Shown piece by piece: positions 46,709 through 56,452 of a stretch of DNA of 64,000 bases (position 1 is its first letter; every line of letters starts with the position of its first letter). A program made the translations under genes and the position numbers. The notes under the pieces were generated by a model that worked only from the letters and a program-made list of their open reading frames with translations, had not been told where the DNA came from and searched no databases. The stretch lies in assembly GCA_902556905.1 (NCBI GenBank), contig CACDYK010000006.1, forward strand, positions 1 through 64,000. Direction: 5' to 3'. This stretch comes from an uncultured Pelagibacteraceae bacterium. Lineage in GTDB: Bacteria > Pseudomonadota > Alphaproteobacteria > Pelagibacterales > Pelagibacteraceae.

Positions 46709-47757
46709 TTAAGTTCTACCTGTGCTTTTCGATCTGCTTCATCTACAACTTCCCCAAATCTTTCTGGGTATTTTTCTCTCAACCAACCCATAATTCCCTC
46801 TGGGAAATATATTACAATTACAACAATTAAAACTCCAAGAGCTACGTACTGCCAGCCCAAGAAGAATGTCCAAAAGCCTTCTTTAAAAATATGAAATATA
46901 GTTGCTCCAATAACTGGTCCCCATAAAGTTCCTTTACCACCTAAAATTGCCATTAAAACCATGAACACTCCCATTTCTCTTCCATCGAATGCAACATCGG
47001 TTGAGTCAATGTAACCAACTAATCCTCCCATGATTCCTCCAGCTAAACCACAAAAGAAAGCTGATATCATCCAACCAATGATTTTATATTTCATAGTTTG
47101 AATTCCCATAGCTTCTGCTTTATCTTCGTTATCTCTTATTGCATTCAAGATTAATTTGAATCGAGTAGAGTAAATTGATTTAACAGATATAAAAGTTAGT
47201 ACTAAAACTAAAAAGCTTAAAAAATAAAAAAACTCTCCTCGTGCTTCTAAATCTCCAACTTCAGGGAATGGAGGAGTTGTAAAGCCTTGACCTGCTCCTA
47301 TAATTTCTATTCCACCCGAAATCTCTCCAGCCGCAACTCCTAAACCTAAAGTGCAAATTGCAAAATAATGTCCTCTTAATCCTAGAATTGCATATCCAAT
47401 TAGACCAGCAACTATTGTTGGGACTATTGCAGCAACTACAAGTCCATATGCCATACCTTGGAAAAATTGACTAGGAGTATGTACGAAAGTTTTTTCTCCG
47501 CCACTTTCAGTCCATTCAGCTAAAGGGAAAAACATCCCAACTTGAACTGAGGCACATAAATACATTCCAAGACCATAGAATAGAATATTACCAAACGTAT
47601 TATAACCCATTTCACCACCCTGAATATTCCAAGTCAAAGCTAGTACAATGAGTATACAAAGTATAGATAATTGAACCTTAAAGGCAGGTAATACAAATGG
47701 TGCAACTACTCCAAAGATTAATATTGCAGCGTATAATATAATATTTTTATTTATCAT
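46705..47757 (-). CDS. livM: Branched-chain amino acid-type ABC transporter permease (LivM-like)
   Basis: LTWNIQGGEMGYNTFGNILFYGLGMY, LGLRGHYFAICTLGLG, FKLILNAIRDNEDKAEAMG. Confidence 0.93.
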   Translation of the reverse strand: MINKNIILYAAILIFGVVAPFVLPAFKVQLSILCILIVLALTWNIQGGEMGYNTFGNILFYGLGMYLCASVQVGMFFPLAEWTESGGEKTFVHTPSQFFQGMAYGLVVAAIVPTIVAGLIGYAILGLRGHYFAICTLGLGVAAGEISGGIEIIGAGQGFTTPPFPEVGDLEARGEFFYFLSFLVLVLTFISVKSIYSTRFKLILNAIRDNEDKAEAMGIQTMKYKIIGWMISAFFCGLAGGIMGGLVGYIDSTDVAFDGREMGVFMVLMAILGGKGTLWGPVIGATIFHIFKEGFWTFFLGWQYVALGVLIVVIVIYFPEGIMGWLREKYPERFGEVVDEADRKAQVELK

Positions 47758-48647
47758 TTTAGGTACTCTCTTTTTTTAGAAAGTTTAAATCTTCGATAAA
47801 CTAAAATTAAAACTAGCAACATAAAAACAGAACCAATTCTGAATTCTGTTCCAAGAATATAATCTGCAAATTCTTCAAATACTCCAAGACCCATACCTGA
47901 AACTGCAACACCAGGTAAATTTCCTAATCCAGCAATAATAACAATCATGAAAGATCTTATTGTATAAGGTAGCCCCATATAAGGATGAATTGTAAATGTA
48001 ATAGCTACTAATGCTCCAGCTACACCACAAAGTGCTGCATTAATACCAAAAGTAGCTGCATAAACTTTTTCAGTATCAACACCTAAAATTTTTGCTGCTC
48101 TAGCATTTTGTGCTGTTGCTCTAATTGCACGACCTAACTTTGATTTTCTCATGTAAATAACAAGACCTATAGCAAAAATAATACTTATGATTGCTGCAAA
48201 TATTTTTGAATTTGGTAATGTCACTGAATTATTAAACAACATTGTTGTTCCAAATTCAGAATTTGCAAGAACAACATCTGCACCAAAAGCAAAGTTCATT
48301 AATTGCATGAAAAGTATACTTATTCCAAACGTAGCTAGTATCGATATGAATAAATCTCTATCTACAACTTTATTGATGACTAATTTATAAAGACCTACAC
48401 CTACAAAATACATTATAGCAGGTGCTACTATCACTCCTAAAGCTGGGTGTATTCCTGATAGATACATAAAATAAGTAATGTAACCTCCAAGAATTACTAA
48501 ATCTCCTTGAGCTATATTAATTATATTCATTACTCCCCATTGAAGAGCCATTCCATATGCAATAAGTGCAAATAAAATTCCAAGCAATATTCCATCTAAT
48601 GATGCTTGAACCATTAATATTGGTACTTGAAATATAAGTAGATCCAT
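47754..48647 (-). CDS. livH: Branched-chain amino acid-type ABC transporter permease (LivH-like)
   Basis: DGILLGILFALIAYGMALQWGVMNIINIAQGDLVILGGY; GRAIRATAQNARAAKILGVD. Confidence 0.94.
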   Translation of the reverse strand: MDLLIFQVPILMVQASLDGILLGILFALIAYGMALQWGVMNIINIAQGDLVILGGYITYFMYLSGIHPALGVIVAPAIMYFVGVGLYKLVINKVVDRDLFISILATFGISILFMQLMNFAFGADVVLANSEFGTTMLFNNSVTLPNSKIFAAIISIIFAIGLVIYMRKSKLGRAIRATAQNARAAKILGVDTEKVYAATFGINAALCGVAGALVAITFTIHPYMGLPYTIRSFMIVIIAGLGNLPGVAVSGMGLGVFEEFADYILGTEFRIGSVFMLLVLILVYRRFKLSKKREYLK

Positions 48648-48673
48648 AATTTTTTATTGAGACTTTCTATATA

Positions 48674-48701
48674 AAAATGCCCCCTATTACTAGGGAGCAT
48701 T
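48674..48701 (-). terminator. Hairpin plus T-tract attenuator/terminator between substrate-binding protein and permease genes
   Basis: Minus strand TGCTCCCTA-GTAA-TAGGGGGCA-TTTTT pairs fully with one G-U wobble. Confidence 0.8.
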
Positions 48702-48715
48702 TTGCAAATTAGATA

Positions 48716-49951
48716 TTATCTTTGAGACCAAGAAGGAATTGGGTGTATTAACTCAGCTGAGGCCCATTTAGTAGGAGCTACAACTTTGTTTTCACATTTA
48801 TCCCCATCACACATAACTTGGAATAACACCATTGGCTTGTCAACATTCTGACCACCTTCTGCAAATTTTATGTTTCCATAAAAAGTTTGCATATTGGTAT
48901 CAGCAAGTGCATCTCTTACTTTAACTTTGTCAAAAGAGTTTGCTCTTTCAAATGCATCTTTAAAAACCAATAAAGCTGCTGAAGACTCAGCTGCTTGATA
49001 AGGAGGTGCATAACCGAACTCTTTAGTAAAGTCAGCATCATAAGTCATGCCGTCTTTAAAAAAGTTATCTTTATAAGTTAAAGTCTTATGCCATTGTGAA
49101 GCACATAATGCATACTGAGAATTTTTACCATGTTGTTTTGATAATTTCGCAGCATCACAGTGTGTCATTGCAAGCATTGGTACGTCAACTTTCATTTCAG
49201 CAATTTGTCTAATTGCTGTCAAAGCACCTTTAGTATGACCAGAAACTACTAGAACATCTGGTTTAACAGCTTTAACTTTTGCTAAAGTTGCTGCCATATC
49301 ATTTAGTTCTTTTGGTAGTTTGTCGTCAATTACTTTTTTAGATCCAGTTCTTTTGATTGCATCTAAAACACCTAATCTTACATCTTGAGAAAAAGCATCT
49401 TGTTCAAATGCCATTGCAACAGATACCGGTTTACCATTATTTTTCTCAACAGCTAAATCGATAGCTACATCAAGATATAAATTTGCTGGTGCAAGCACTG
49501 CAAAAAGATATTTGTAACCTTTAGTGAACAAAGATCTTGAAGCACCGTTTGCTTCAACCATTGGTACACCATACTTTTCAGTTACAGGAGCTATTGCTTT
49601 AGTCAATCCTGAGCTGTATGGCCCAAGCATAAACTCAACTCCATCTTGTTTGATTAATCTTTCTGCAAGTTGCGCTGCTCTTTTTGGGTTTGACTCATCA
49701 TCATAATAAATGATTTCAAACTTATAAGTTTTTCCACCAACCTTAACACCACCCATGCTATTAATTCTATCAACGGCCATATTGTAACCGTTTTGAGTAT
49801 GAACACCATTAGAAGAGTATTTACCAGTTAGTGAAATAGCAGATCCTAAAACTATCTTGTCACCTACAACTTTTGCAAAAGATGTAACTGATGAAGATAA
49901 TAAAATTGCTAATGCAGAAACAAAACTTAAGATAATTTTATTTAATTTCAT
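48716..49951 (-). CDS. Branched-chain amino acid-type ABC transporter substrate-binding protein
   Basis: Signal peptide; IVLGSAISLTGKYSSNGVHTQNGYNMAVDRINSMGGVKVGGK. Confidence 0.94.
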   Translation of the reverse strand: MKLNKIILSFVSALAILLSSSVTSFAKVVGDKIVLGSAISLTGKYSSNGVHTQNGYNMAVDRINSMGGVKVGGKTYKFEIIYYDDESNPKRAAQLAERLIKQDGVEFMLGPYSSGLTKAIAPVTEKYGVPMVEANGASRSLFTKGYKYLFAVLAPANLYLDVAIDLAVEKNNGKPVSVAMAFEQDAFSQDVRLGVLDAIKRTGSKKVIDDKLPKELNDMAATLAKVKAVKPDVLVVSGHTKGALTAIRQIAEMKVDVPMLAMTHCDAAKLSKQHGKNSQYALCASQWHKTLTYKDNFFKDGMTYDADFTKEFGYAPPYQAAESSAALLVFKDAFERANSFDKVKVRDALADTNMQTFYGNIKFAEGGQNVDKPMVLFQVMCDGDKCENKVVAPTKWASAELIHPIPSWSQR

Positions 49952-50041
49952 TTTATTTCCTCTGGTTATTAATTAATTAATGATTGATTAAATAAAGAAA
50001 TTGACCTTAATGCAAGAGGCAATAAGAACCACGTATTTATG

Positions 50042-50656
50042 TTAATATTGCTGAGTTATAACTATTATCAATGCAATTATTAGTAAAACGCACGCTGAAA
50101 TTGTATTAATAACTTTGGGGTTTGCTTTAATCCAAACAATTAGTTTTCTTGCAAGCACCGCGTAAGCAATTAAGGATAAAAAATCTAAAACAACATAAGT
50201 TGTGATCAAAATAAAAAATTGAGCAATATAATTTGCACTAAAATCGATAAATTGGGGAAATATTAATGGAAAAAACATCCATGCCTTTGGACTTGTGCCT
50301 GCAACTAAAAAACCATCTCTGTAAAAAGAAAATAAACTTTTTGATAAAACGTTGTCTGAATTTATATCTTTTGGTTTTGATTTATAGAGATCATAAGAAA
50401 GATATAAAATATAAGTTACTCCAACCCATTTAAAAATATTTAAAAAATTTGGATTATCGACAAAAAAAGATCCAATTACAAAAATTACTAAGGTCGCCTG
50501 TATAAAATTTGCTGTCACATCTCCTAATGCCGTCCAGATACATTTTTGAATTCCATAATTCATAGAATAAGAAATGATTACAATTCTAGGTGTACCTGGG
50601 GTGATGAATAGAAATAAAATTATTTGTAAAAATAAAAAGTAATTTAGGGGGTACAT
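50042..50656 (-). CDS. LysE-family translocator
   Basis: LFITPGTPRIVIISYSMNYGIQKCIWTALGDVTANFIQ; six-TM, 204 aa. Confidence 0.85.
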   Translation of the reverse strand: MYPLNYFLFLQIILFLFITPGTPRIVIISYSMNYGIQKCIWTALGDVTANFIQATLVIFVIGSFFVDNPNFLNIFKWVGVTYILYLSYDLYKSKPKDINSDNVLSKSLFSFYRDGFLVAGTSPKAWMFFPLIFPQFIDFSANYIAQFFILITTYVVLDFLSLIAYAVLARKLIVWIKANPKVINTISACVLLIIALIIVITQQY

Positions 50657-50665
50657 GTTATAGAA

Positions 50666-50712
50666 GATAGTCCAAAAAAACCGGGAGCTAAAGATGGCTA
50701 AGATGGACTATC
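50666..50712. other. Inverted repeat GATAGTCCA ... TGGACTATC with 29-nt loop in divergent intergenic region
   Basis: Perfect 9-bp arms (50666-50674 / 50704-50712). Confidence 0.5.
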
Positions 50713-50776
50713 AGATATATTAATATCATGCTCTAAAAAAAATGCATTAATCTTTTTTTTCAAATATAAAGGATTT

Positions 50777-51073
50777 ATGAAAAAAAAAGGTCACACCCCT
50801 ATCACCAAAGTCAAAAATCCAGAGCCGGATGTAAATGACCCAGATTGGGTCATATGGGCAGCATGGGCTGATCGGATTACCTTTGAAGAGATAGAAAAAA
50901 AAACAGGCAAAACAGAATCTGAAGTAATTAGGATTATGAGGAGATCTGTAAAACCTTCTTCATTTAGATTATGGAGAAAAAGAGTTAATCAAAAAAGTAT
51001 AAAACATAGAAAAAAATTTGAATATTCTAGAAAAGAAATAACTAGTAAATTGAAAAAGAATGATTATTTATAA
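50777..51073 (+). CDS. TIGR03643-family small protein
   Basis: NDPDWVIWAAWADRITFEEIEKKTGKTESEVIRIMRR...SSFRLWRKRV. Confidence 0.8.
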   Translation: MKKKGHTPITKVKNPEPDVNDPDWVIWAAWADRITFEEIEKKTGKTESEVIRIMRRSVKPSSFRLWRKRVNQKSIKHRKKFEYSRKEITSKLKKNDYL

Positions 51074-51076
51074 TAT

Positions 51077-51331
51077 ATGAAATCGGTAACAATTTATACA
51101 GGTCCTCTTTGCAATTATTGTGATGCAGCAAAAAGATTGCTAGCTAGAAATAATATTGAATATAAAGAAATTAATATTGCTACAGTTGATGGTGCAATGG
51201 ATGAAATGATTAAAAAAGCTAATGGTAAAAGAACTATTCCTCAAATTTTTTTTGATGATCAGCACATTGGTGGTTACGATGAAACAAGAGCATTAGAAAA
51301 AGAAGATAAACTGCAAGATCTTCTAAAATAA
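51077..51331 (+). CDS. grxC: Glutaredoxin 3
   Basis: IYTGPLCNYCDAAKRLLARNNIEYKEINI...TIPQIFFDDQHIGGYDE. Confidence 0.92.
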   Translation: MKSVTIYTGPLCNYCDAAKRLLARNNIEYKEINIATVDGAMDEMIKKANGKRTIPQIFFDDQHIGGYDETRALEKEDKLQDLLK

Positions 51332-52570
51332 TTAATTACTATCTTCTAAAACTAATTGTTTTTTTGCTATAGAACTTAAATTTTCTAATTTTACTCTACC
51401 TTTATAATTAATTTCATAATCTTCTGGCGCAAAATCAGGTGGGCTCTTACCTTCTAAAAATTTTTTTGATTGTTTTAGTGTATAATCAAGGTTTTTCTTA
51501 CAGTATGGAGTTGCACCAACGTAAACAACATTAGAATAGTTTTTTCCTAAATGTTTATCCTCAACAGCATGAACGATATCTGGATGCCACCAAATTGTAT
51601 CTCCTGGGTTCATTTTTGGAATTGAAACTAAACCTTTTAAAAGTAATTCATGATAATCTTTGTTTACTGACAAAGCTTTGCCAAGTTTTGAACCACATAA
51701 TTCATTTTTAGGAACATCGTCAAGTAAAGCCCTAGTTAAAATATAAGCCATCCCTTTTGTAATCGGAATTAATTGTAAAGTTCCATCATTTGGTCCTTGT
51801 TCAGTCAATGCAGTCCAACCTTGAAAAGTTCTAAATACATGCGCAACTGCTGGAGATTCAAATTCCTTGGTTTTATCCCTATATTTTGCATCAAATGGAT
51901 CATATTTTTTAAAGTTGTCTGAAAATATATTTTTATAAATTTTTTGATAAGAACTATCTATCCATCTTTCAACAGATCCTGCATCACAATGGGGGGATAA
52001 ACCTAACGTATCATCTCCTGGCTCTCTTCTTCTTACTCTGTCAGCATAAGATAATTCTCTATTAGGATCAAAAACCTTATATTCGTCATTTTCATATACC
52101 CAAAGATTATTAAGCCATTTTTTAACTTTAGCCATTTCTTCAGAATGTCTAATCTCAATTTGAGCTTTAGACCAATACAAACCATATATTTGGGGCTTTC
52201 CCGATTTTAAATCACTAAAATATTTATCTAAGCCTACCTTTTTTTTTTGATCCTCATAATATCCGTTACCTTCAATATATTCCTCTAATTCTTTATTAAT
52301 TTTTACTATTTTATTATCCTCAAAAACGTCTCGAATAATTAGACAACCTCTTTTATGGATATTTTCTATTGTTTTACTATCAACTAGATCAAGCTCACCA
52401 TAAGAAATTTCAGGAATTATTGATTTTGAAGAATTCTTAAGAATTTCTATTTCTGCAATTTCCTTTTTTATAAATTCCTCAATTTTTTTAAAATTTAAAA
52501 CATAATCCTTAGATTTATTTCTTAATTTTTTTTTTGATGCTATTATCTGATCAGATAATTGATCATTCAT
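51332..52570 (-). CDS. DUF1479 family (YbiU-like) putative non-heme iron oxygenase
   Basis: RGCLIIRDVF, LGLSPHCDAGSVERW, GWTALTEQGPNDGTLQLIPI, GDTIWWHPDIVHAVED. Confidence 0.85.
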   Translation of the reverse strand: MNDQLSDQIIASKKKLRNKSKDYVLNFKKIEEFIKKEIAEIEILKNSSKSIIPEISYGELDLVDSKTIENIHKRGCLIIRDVFEDNKIVKINKELEEYIEGNGYYEDQKKKVGLDKYFSDLKSGKPQIYGLYWSKAQIEIRHSEEMAKVKKWLNNLWVYENDEYKVFDPNRELSYADRVRRREPGDDTLGLSPHCDAGSVERWIDSSYQKIYKNIFSDNFKKYDPFDAKYRDKTKEFESPAVAHVFRTFQGWTALTEQGPNDGTLQLIPITKGMAYILTRALLDDVPKNELCGSKLGKALSVNKDYHELLLKGLVSIPKMNPGDTIWWHPDIVHAVEDKHLGKNYSNVVYVGATPYCKKNLDYTLKQSKKFLEGKSPPDFAPEDYEINYKGRVKLENLSSIAKKQLVLEDSN

Positions 52571-52574
52571 TTTT

Positions 52575-53351
52575 CTATTTAATTGTGATTGTAACTACTG
52601 GTTCTTGAGGATCAAACATACAAAAATCTGTACCAATTTCTGTTGCTTTAATAGCAGCTGATGTTCCAAAGCTAATGTCTATAGTCGGAGAAATTAAAGC
52701 TACTTTGTATGGTGTTGAAAGCTCATAAACCATTACATGATCATCAGAAGTGCTGCCATCAGCATGCTGAGTTTGATAAGTAGATGATCCAGAACCTTGA
52801 GCATAAGTAATTGTATTTGCACCACTTAGTGCTGAACATGCACCATTTGTACAAGTTTTCATTTGATCATTTTTTAAATATAATTCTGCTTCAGCAGCAG
52901 TTCCGCCATCAGCAATAATTGGAGTTCTGTCATATTTTTCATTTCCACTTAAAGATCCACCAGGATAAGCAGAGCCAGAAAGTGCAGCCGTTGTAGTGCA
53001 ATTATCTGTTACACCTGAAACTTCTAAATCAGCTTTTATCGTAAATTTTCTATCTATAGTAACTCTCATATGAGTATAAGTTTCTCCTAGAGGTAATAAC
53101 GCAGGATCACCAAATGTAGCGGCTGCAGCTCCAGCTGATACAGATGCTATATCAACAACTTTAGAAGTATCACCTACTGTTACTGATCCAACACAACTAG
53201 ATACACTTGTGCTAGCAGTACACAATTCTACTTTTTTCATTGTTACTTTGTAAACATCTGCTTGTCCTGTTGTACTAGCGGCTTGAGAATTAAAGACTAA
53301 AAATAAAAATAAAATTTTAGAAATAAATAAAATTTTTAGTAAATTTTTCAT
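52575..53351 (-). CDS. Hypothetical secreted protein
   Basis: Signal peptide (MKNLLKILFISKILFLFLVFNSQAAS), Ser/Thr/Ala-rich body; overlaps the upstream barrel gene by 1 bp. Confidence 0.7.
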   Translation of the reverse strand: MKNLLKILFISKILFLFLVFNSQAASTTGQADVYKVTMKKVELCTASTSVSSCVGSVTVGDTSKVVDIASVSAGAAAATFGDPALLPLGETYTHMRVTIDRKFTIKADLEVSGVTDNCTTTAALSGSAYPGGSLSGNEKYDRTPIIADGGTAAEAELYLKNDQMKTCTNGACSALSGANTITYAQGSGSSTYQTQHADGSTSDDHVMVYELSTPYKVALISPTIDISFGTSAAIKATEIGTDFCMFDPQEPVVTITIK

Positions 53352-54178
53352 TAATCAGCCCTTGATATTGTTGATGATCCTTTGAACTCGACCATAATTT
53401 TATTATTTCTTTTAACTTTTGTTAAAAGTTCTTGAGACATGTCTTTTTCTTCTTTCCAAGTATTTGAATTAACAAATCCATCTTGTAGAGAAGGTCCTGA
53501 TCTTGGCGGATGGATAAATTGAATTTTTGCATACCATTCATCTTCAAGACCTTTTTTATCCTTATCGTCGTATGCTATCTCTAAATTTAAATTTGGTGTT
53601 AACAACATTTCTGAACCCAATTTTGTTCCTTTAATGTTATCTCTATCTCTTCCTTCCCAATCATAAGTATTAAGAAAGAAGCTTGCCCAATGCAGATGAG
53701 GTACCTGGGAGGATAATCTCATATCATATCCATCTAATACTTTTTCATCTGTTCCATCACTAACACCAAAATATTGATTGTACCAAAGTTCAAGAACTGC
53801 GCTTCTAGCTTCAAATCCTAAACTCATTCTTGTGTTATCGTTATCATCGTAATCCAAAAAGGCATTAAAACCAGTTAACAAAGTTTTATCATCGCTTAAA
53901 TTTCTTTTTCCAATCCCTATATTACCAACTACTCTCTCATCATTGTTTTTCTCAGTATTAAATAATGAGAATTGAGTGAAATAATTACCTGTTTCAGTTT
54001 TTTCAATCTCTCTTACAGCTAGTATACTATAATCGGGTTTATGATTATCTCTTATGTCTATACTAACTTCCGTGTCACCTTCGCCTGGAATTAAATTAGA
54101 TATATATTGAGATACACTTTCAGCATAACAACTTAATGAAAAAAAAGTTATTAATACAGCTTTTAAAAAAAGTCTCAC
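53351..54178 (-). CDS. Inverse autotransporter-type beta-barrel outer membrane protein (tentative)
   Basis: NIGIGKRNLSDDKTLLTGFNAFLDYDDNDNTRMSLGFEARSAVLELWYNQYFGVSDGTDEKVLDGYDMRL... resembles IAT_beta (intimin/invasin) domain. Confidence 0.75.
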   Translation of the reverse strand: MRLFLKAVLITFFSLSCYAESVSQYISNLIPGEGDTEVSIDIRDNHKPDYSILAVREIEKTETGNYFTQFSLFNTEKNNDERVVGNIGIGKRNLSDDKTLLTGFNAFLDYDDNDNTRMSLGFEARSAVLELWYNQYFGVSDGTDEKVLDGYDMRLSSQVPHLHWASFFLNTYDWEGRDRDNIKGTKLGSEMLLTPNLNLEIAYDDKDKKGLEDEWYAKIQFIHPPRSGPSLQDGFVNSNTWKEEKDMSQELLTKVKRNNKIMVEFKGSSTISRAD

Positions 54179-54230
54179 TTAGATATCAAGCTATATAAGT
54201 TAGAAACTAAAGTCAATTATCAAAGAAAAT

Positions 54231-54602
54231 CTATTTAGGTTTAAAAATTAGGCAAACCCCATTATTACAATATCTTTTTCCTGTTGGCTCTGGACCATCA
54301 TCAAAAATATGCCCATGATGGCCACCACATTTTTTACAGTGATACTCGGTTCTTCCATAACCTAAATGATAATCAGTTTTTGTCTCAAAAACATCTGGTA
54401 GAGATTCATAAAATGATGGCCAACCTGATCCACTTTCATATTTTGTTTTTGAATCAAATAATTTCTCTCCACAATTTGCACAGTGAAAACTTCCTTCTCT
54501 TTTTTCATGATTTAATTTGCTTGTACCAGCAAGTTCAGTTCCTTCATCAAACAAAACTGATTTTTGTTCTTCAGTTAGATTAGGATTAATTTTTTTAGTC
54601 AT
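54231..54602 (-). CDS. msrB: Peptide-methionine (R)-S-oxide reductase
   Basis: YHCKKCGGHHGHIFDDGPEPTGKRYCNNG; GSGWPSFYE. Confidence 0.96.
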   Translation of the reverse strand: MTKKINPNLTEEQKSVLFDEGTELAGTSKLNHEKREGSFHCANCGEKLFDSKTKYESGSGWPSFYESLPDVFETKTDYHLGYGRTEYHCKKCGGHHGHIFDDGPEPTGKRYCNNGVCLIFKPK

Positions 54603-54605
54603 AAT

Positions 54606-55499
54606 TTAAAATAATTTAGCACAAGACTGATGTAATAAAGAATGTAATTCTACTAATTTATTAAAATCTTTATTATATCCTCCACCTAAAACACCACAGA
54701 TAGGTATCTTTTTTGAAGAAAAATTTTCAATTACTAGCTCGTCTCTTTGTCTTACACCTTCATCAGAAATTTTTAATTTTCCTAATCGATCGTTAAAGTG
54801 AATATCAACACCTGCTATATAAAAAACAAAGTCAAAGTTTTCATTATTGAGTGTATTTATATAAAATTTAAGTGTCTTTAAATAAGCATCATCTTCAAGG
54901 TCATCTTCTAGCTCAACATCTAAATCACTAATAGATTTTTTTGCAGGATAATTAGTTTTTGAATGCATACTAAAAGTAAATACATGTCTATTATCTTTAA
55001 AAATTTCTGAGTTTCCATTTCCTTGATGAACATCTAAATCTAAAATTAAAATTCTATTTGCAAATCCTCTTTCTAATAAATAGTGAGCAGCAACTGCTAC
55101 ATCATTAAATACACAATAACCTGCTCCTTCATCATAATTTGCATGATGACTTCCTCCAGCAGTATTACAAGCAACCCCATAGTTTAGCGCAAGTTTTGAT
55201 GCTAAAACAGTACCGCCAGTTGCAACCAATGATCTTTGTACCACACTATCAACTAATGGAAGGCCAATTTTTTTAATTCCATTTTTATCTAAAGTTTTAT
55301 TTTTTATATTATATATATAATTTGCTGAATGAGCTCTATTTAAAGTTTCAAAAGAACAGACAGAAGGTTTATGAAATTGATTTATTACCTTTTTATCAAT
55401 TAAATATTTAGCAAGTTCTCCAAATTTATTTATTGGAAACTTGTGATCATCCTCAATTTTTGCAACATAGTCTTTGTGATTAACAACTGGTAGCTCCAT
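54606..55499 (-). CDS. Histone deacetylase-family (acetoin utilization/acetylpolyamine amidohydrolase-like) protein
   Basis: TAGGSHHANYDEGAGYCVFNDVAVAA, ILDLDVHQGNGN. Confidence 0.92.
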   Translation of the reverse strand: MELPVVNHKDYVAKIEDDHKFPINKFGELAKYLIDKKVINQFHKPSVCSFETLNRAHSANYIYNIKNKTLDKNGIKKIGLPLVDSVVQRSLVATGGTVLASKLALNYGVACNTAGGSHHANYDEGAGYCVFNDVAVAAHYLLERGFANRILILDLDVHQGNGNSEIFKDNRHVFTFSMHSKTNYPAKKSISDLDVELEDDLEDDAYLKTLKFYINTLNNENFDFVFYIAGVDIHFNDRLGKLKISDEGVRQRDELVIENFSSKKIPICGVLGGGYNKDFNKLVELHSLLHQSCAKLF

Positions 55500-56452
55500 T
55501 ACTTTTCAATAACACGAATAGGTTTTCCATTTACACAAGACTCAAGATCTTCAATCATCTGGGTATAAAAAATACTATAATTTTCTGCTGTCACATATCC
55601 GATGTGAGGTGTGAGTAAAGCATTTGGAAGAAATCTTAACTTGTTGCCCTCAGGTAATGGTTCTTTTTCATAAACATCTAGACCTGCGCCAAGAATAACA
55701 TTAGTTGACAAAGCAATAATCAAATCATCCTCATTTACAATTGGGCCTCTTGAAGTATTAATTAAAAAAGCAGTTTTTTTCATTTGATCAAACTCTTTAA
55801 TAGTAATGCAATCTTTATATCGATCCCCACCTTGAACATGAATTGAGATATAATCAGAGGTTTTAATTAAATCTTCTTTACTACATGGAAGAACATTTAA
55901 TTCTTTACATTTTTCTAAATCTAAATTTTCACTCCAAGCGATGACTTGCATACCAAAAGCATTAGCAATTTTTGCCACTTGAGAACCTACTCTTCCAAGT
56001 CCAATTAAACCAATAATTTTACCCTTTAATTCAAAGCCAACTGTTGTCTGCCAATAGCCTTGATACATATTATCAATTTCAGTTTTTAAATTTTTTGATA
56101 AACCTAAAATTAAAGCCCAAGTTAACTCACAAGTTGGATTAAAATTAATCTCAGTCCCGCAAACTATAATTCTTCTTTTTTTTGCAGCCTCTAGATCAAT
56201 TGCCTTATTTCTAGAACCACTTGTGATGATATATTTAAGGTCATTAAGATTATCGATTAAATTTTTTGTAATTGGTGTTCGCTCTCGCATGATTAATAAT
56301 GCTTCAAAATCTGATAATTGCTCAATAGCATCAGCTTCATCTAAAAATGGCTCACTAAATATTTTAAATTCATATTTTCCAGATAGTTTTTTTAAATCAA
56401 CAAACTCTTGAGAAACGTTTTGATAATCGTCTAATATTGCAACTTTAAGCAT
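55499..56452 (-). CDS. D-2-hydroxyacid dehydrogenase family protein
   Basis: IGLIGLGRVGSQVAKIANAFGMQVIAW, LINTSRGPIVNEDDL, GLDVYEKEPLP, TPHIGYVT. Confidence 0.94.
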   Translation of the reverse strand: MLKVAILDDYQNVSQEFVDLKKLSGKYEFKIFSEPFLDEADAIEQLSDFEALLIMRERTPITKNLIDNLNDLKYIITSGSRNKAIDLEAAKKRRIIVCGTEINFNPTCELTWALILGLSKNLKTEIDNMYQGYWQTTVGFELKGKIIGLIGLGRVGSQVAKIANAFGMQVIAWSENLDLEKCKELNVLPCSKEDLIKTSDYISIHVQGGDRYKDCITIKEFDQMKKTAFLINTSRGPIVNEDDLIIALSTNVILGAGLDVYEKEPLPEGNKLRFLPNALLTPHIGYVTAENYSIFYTQMIEDLESCVNGKPIRVIEK

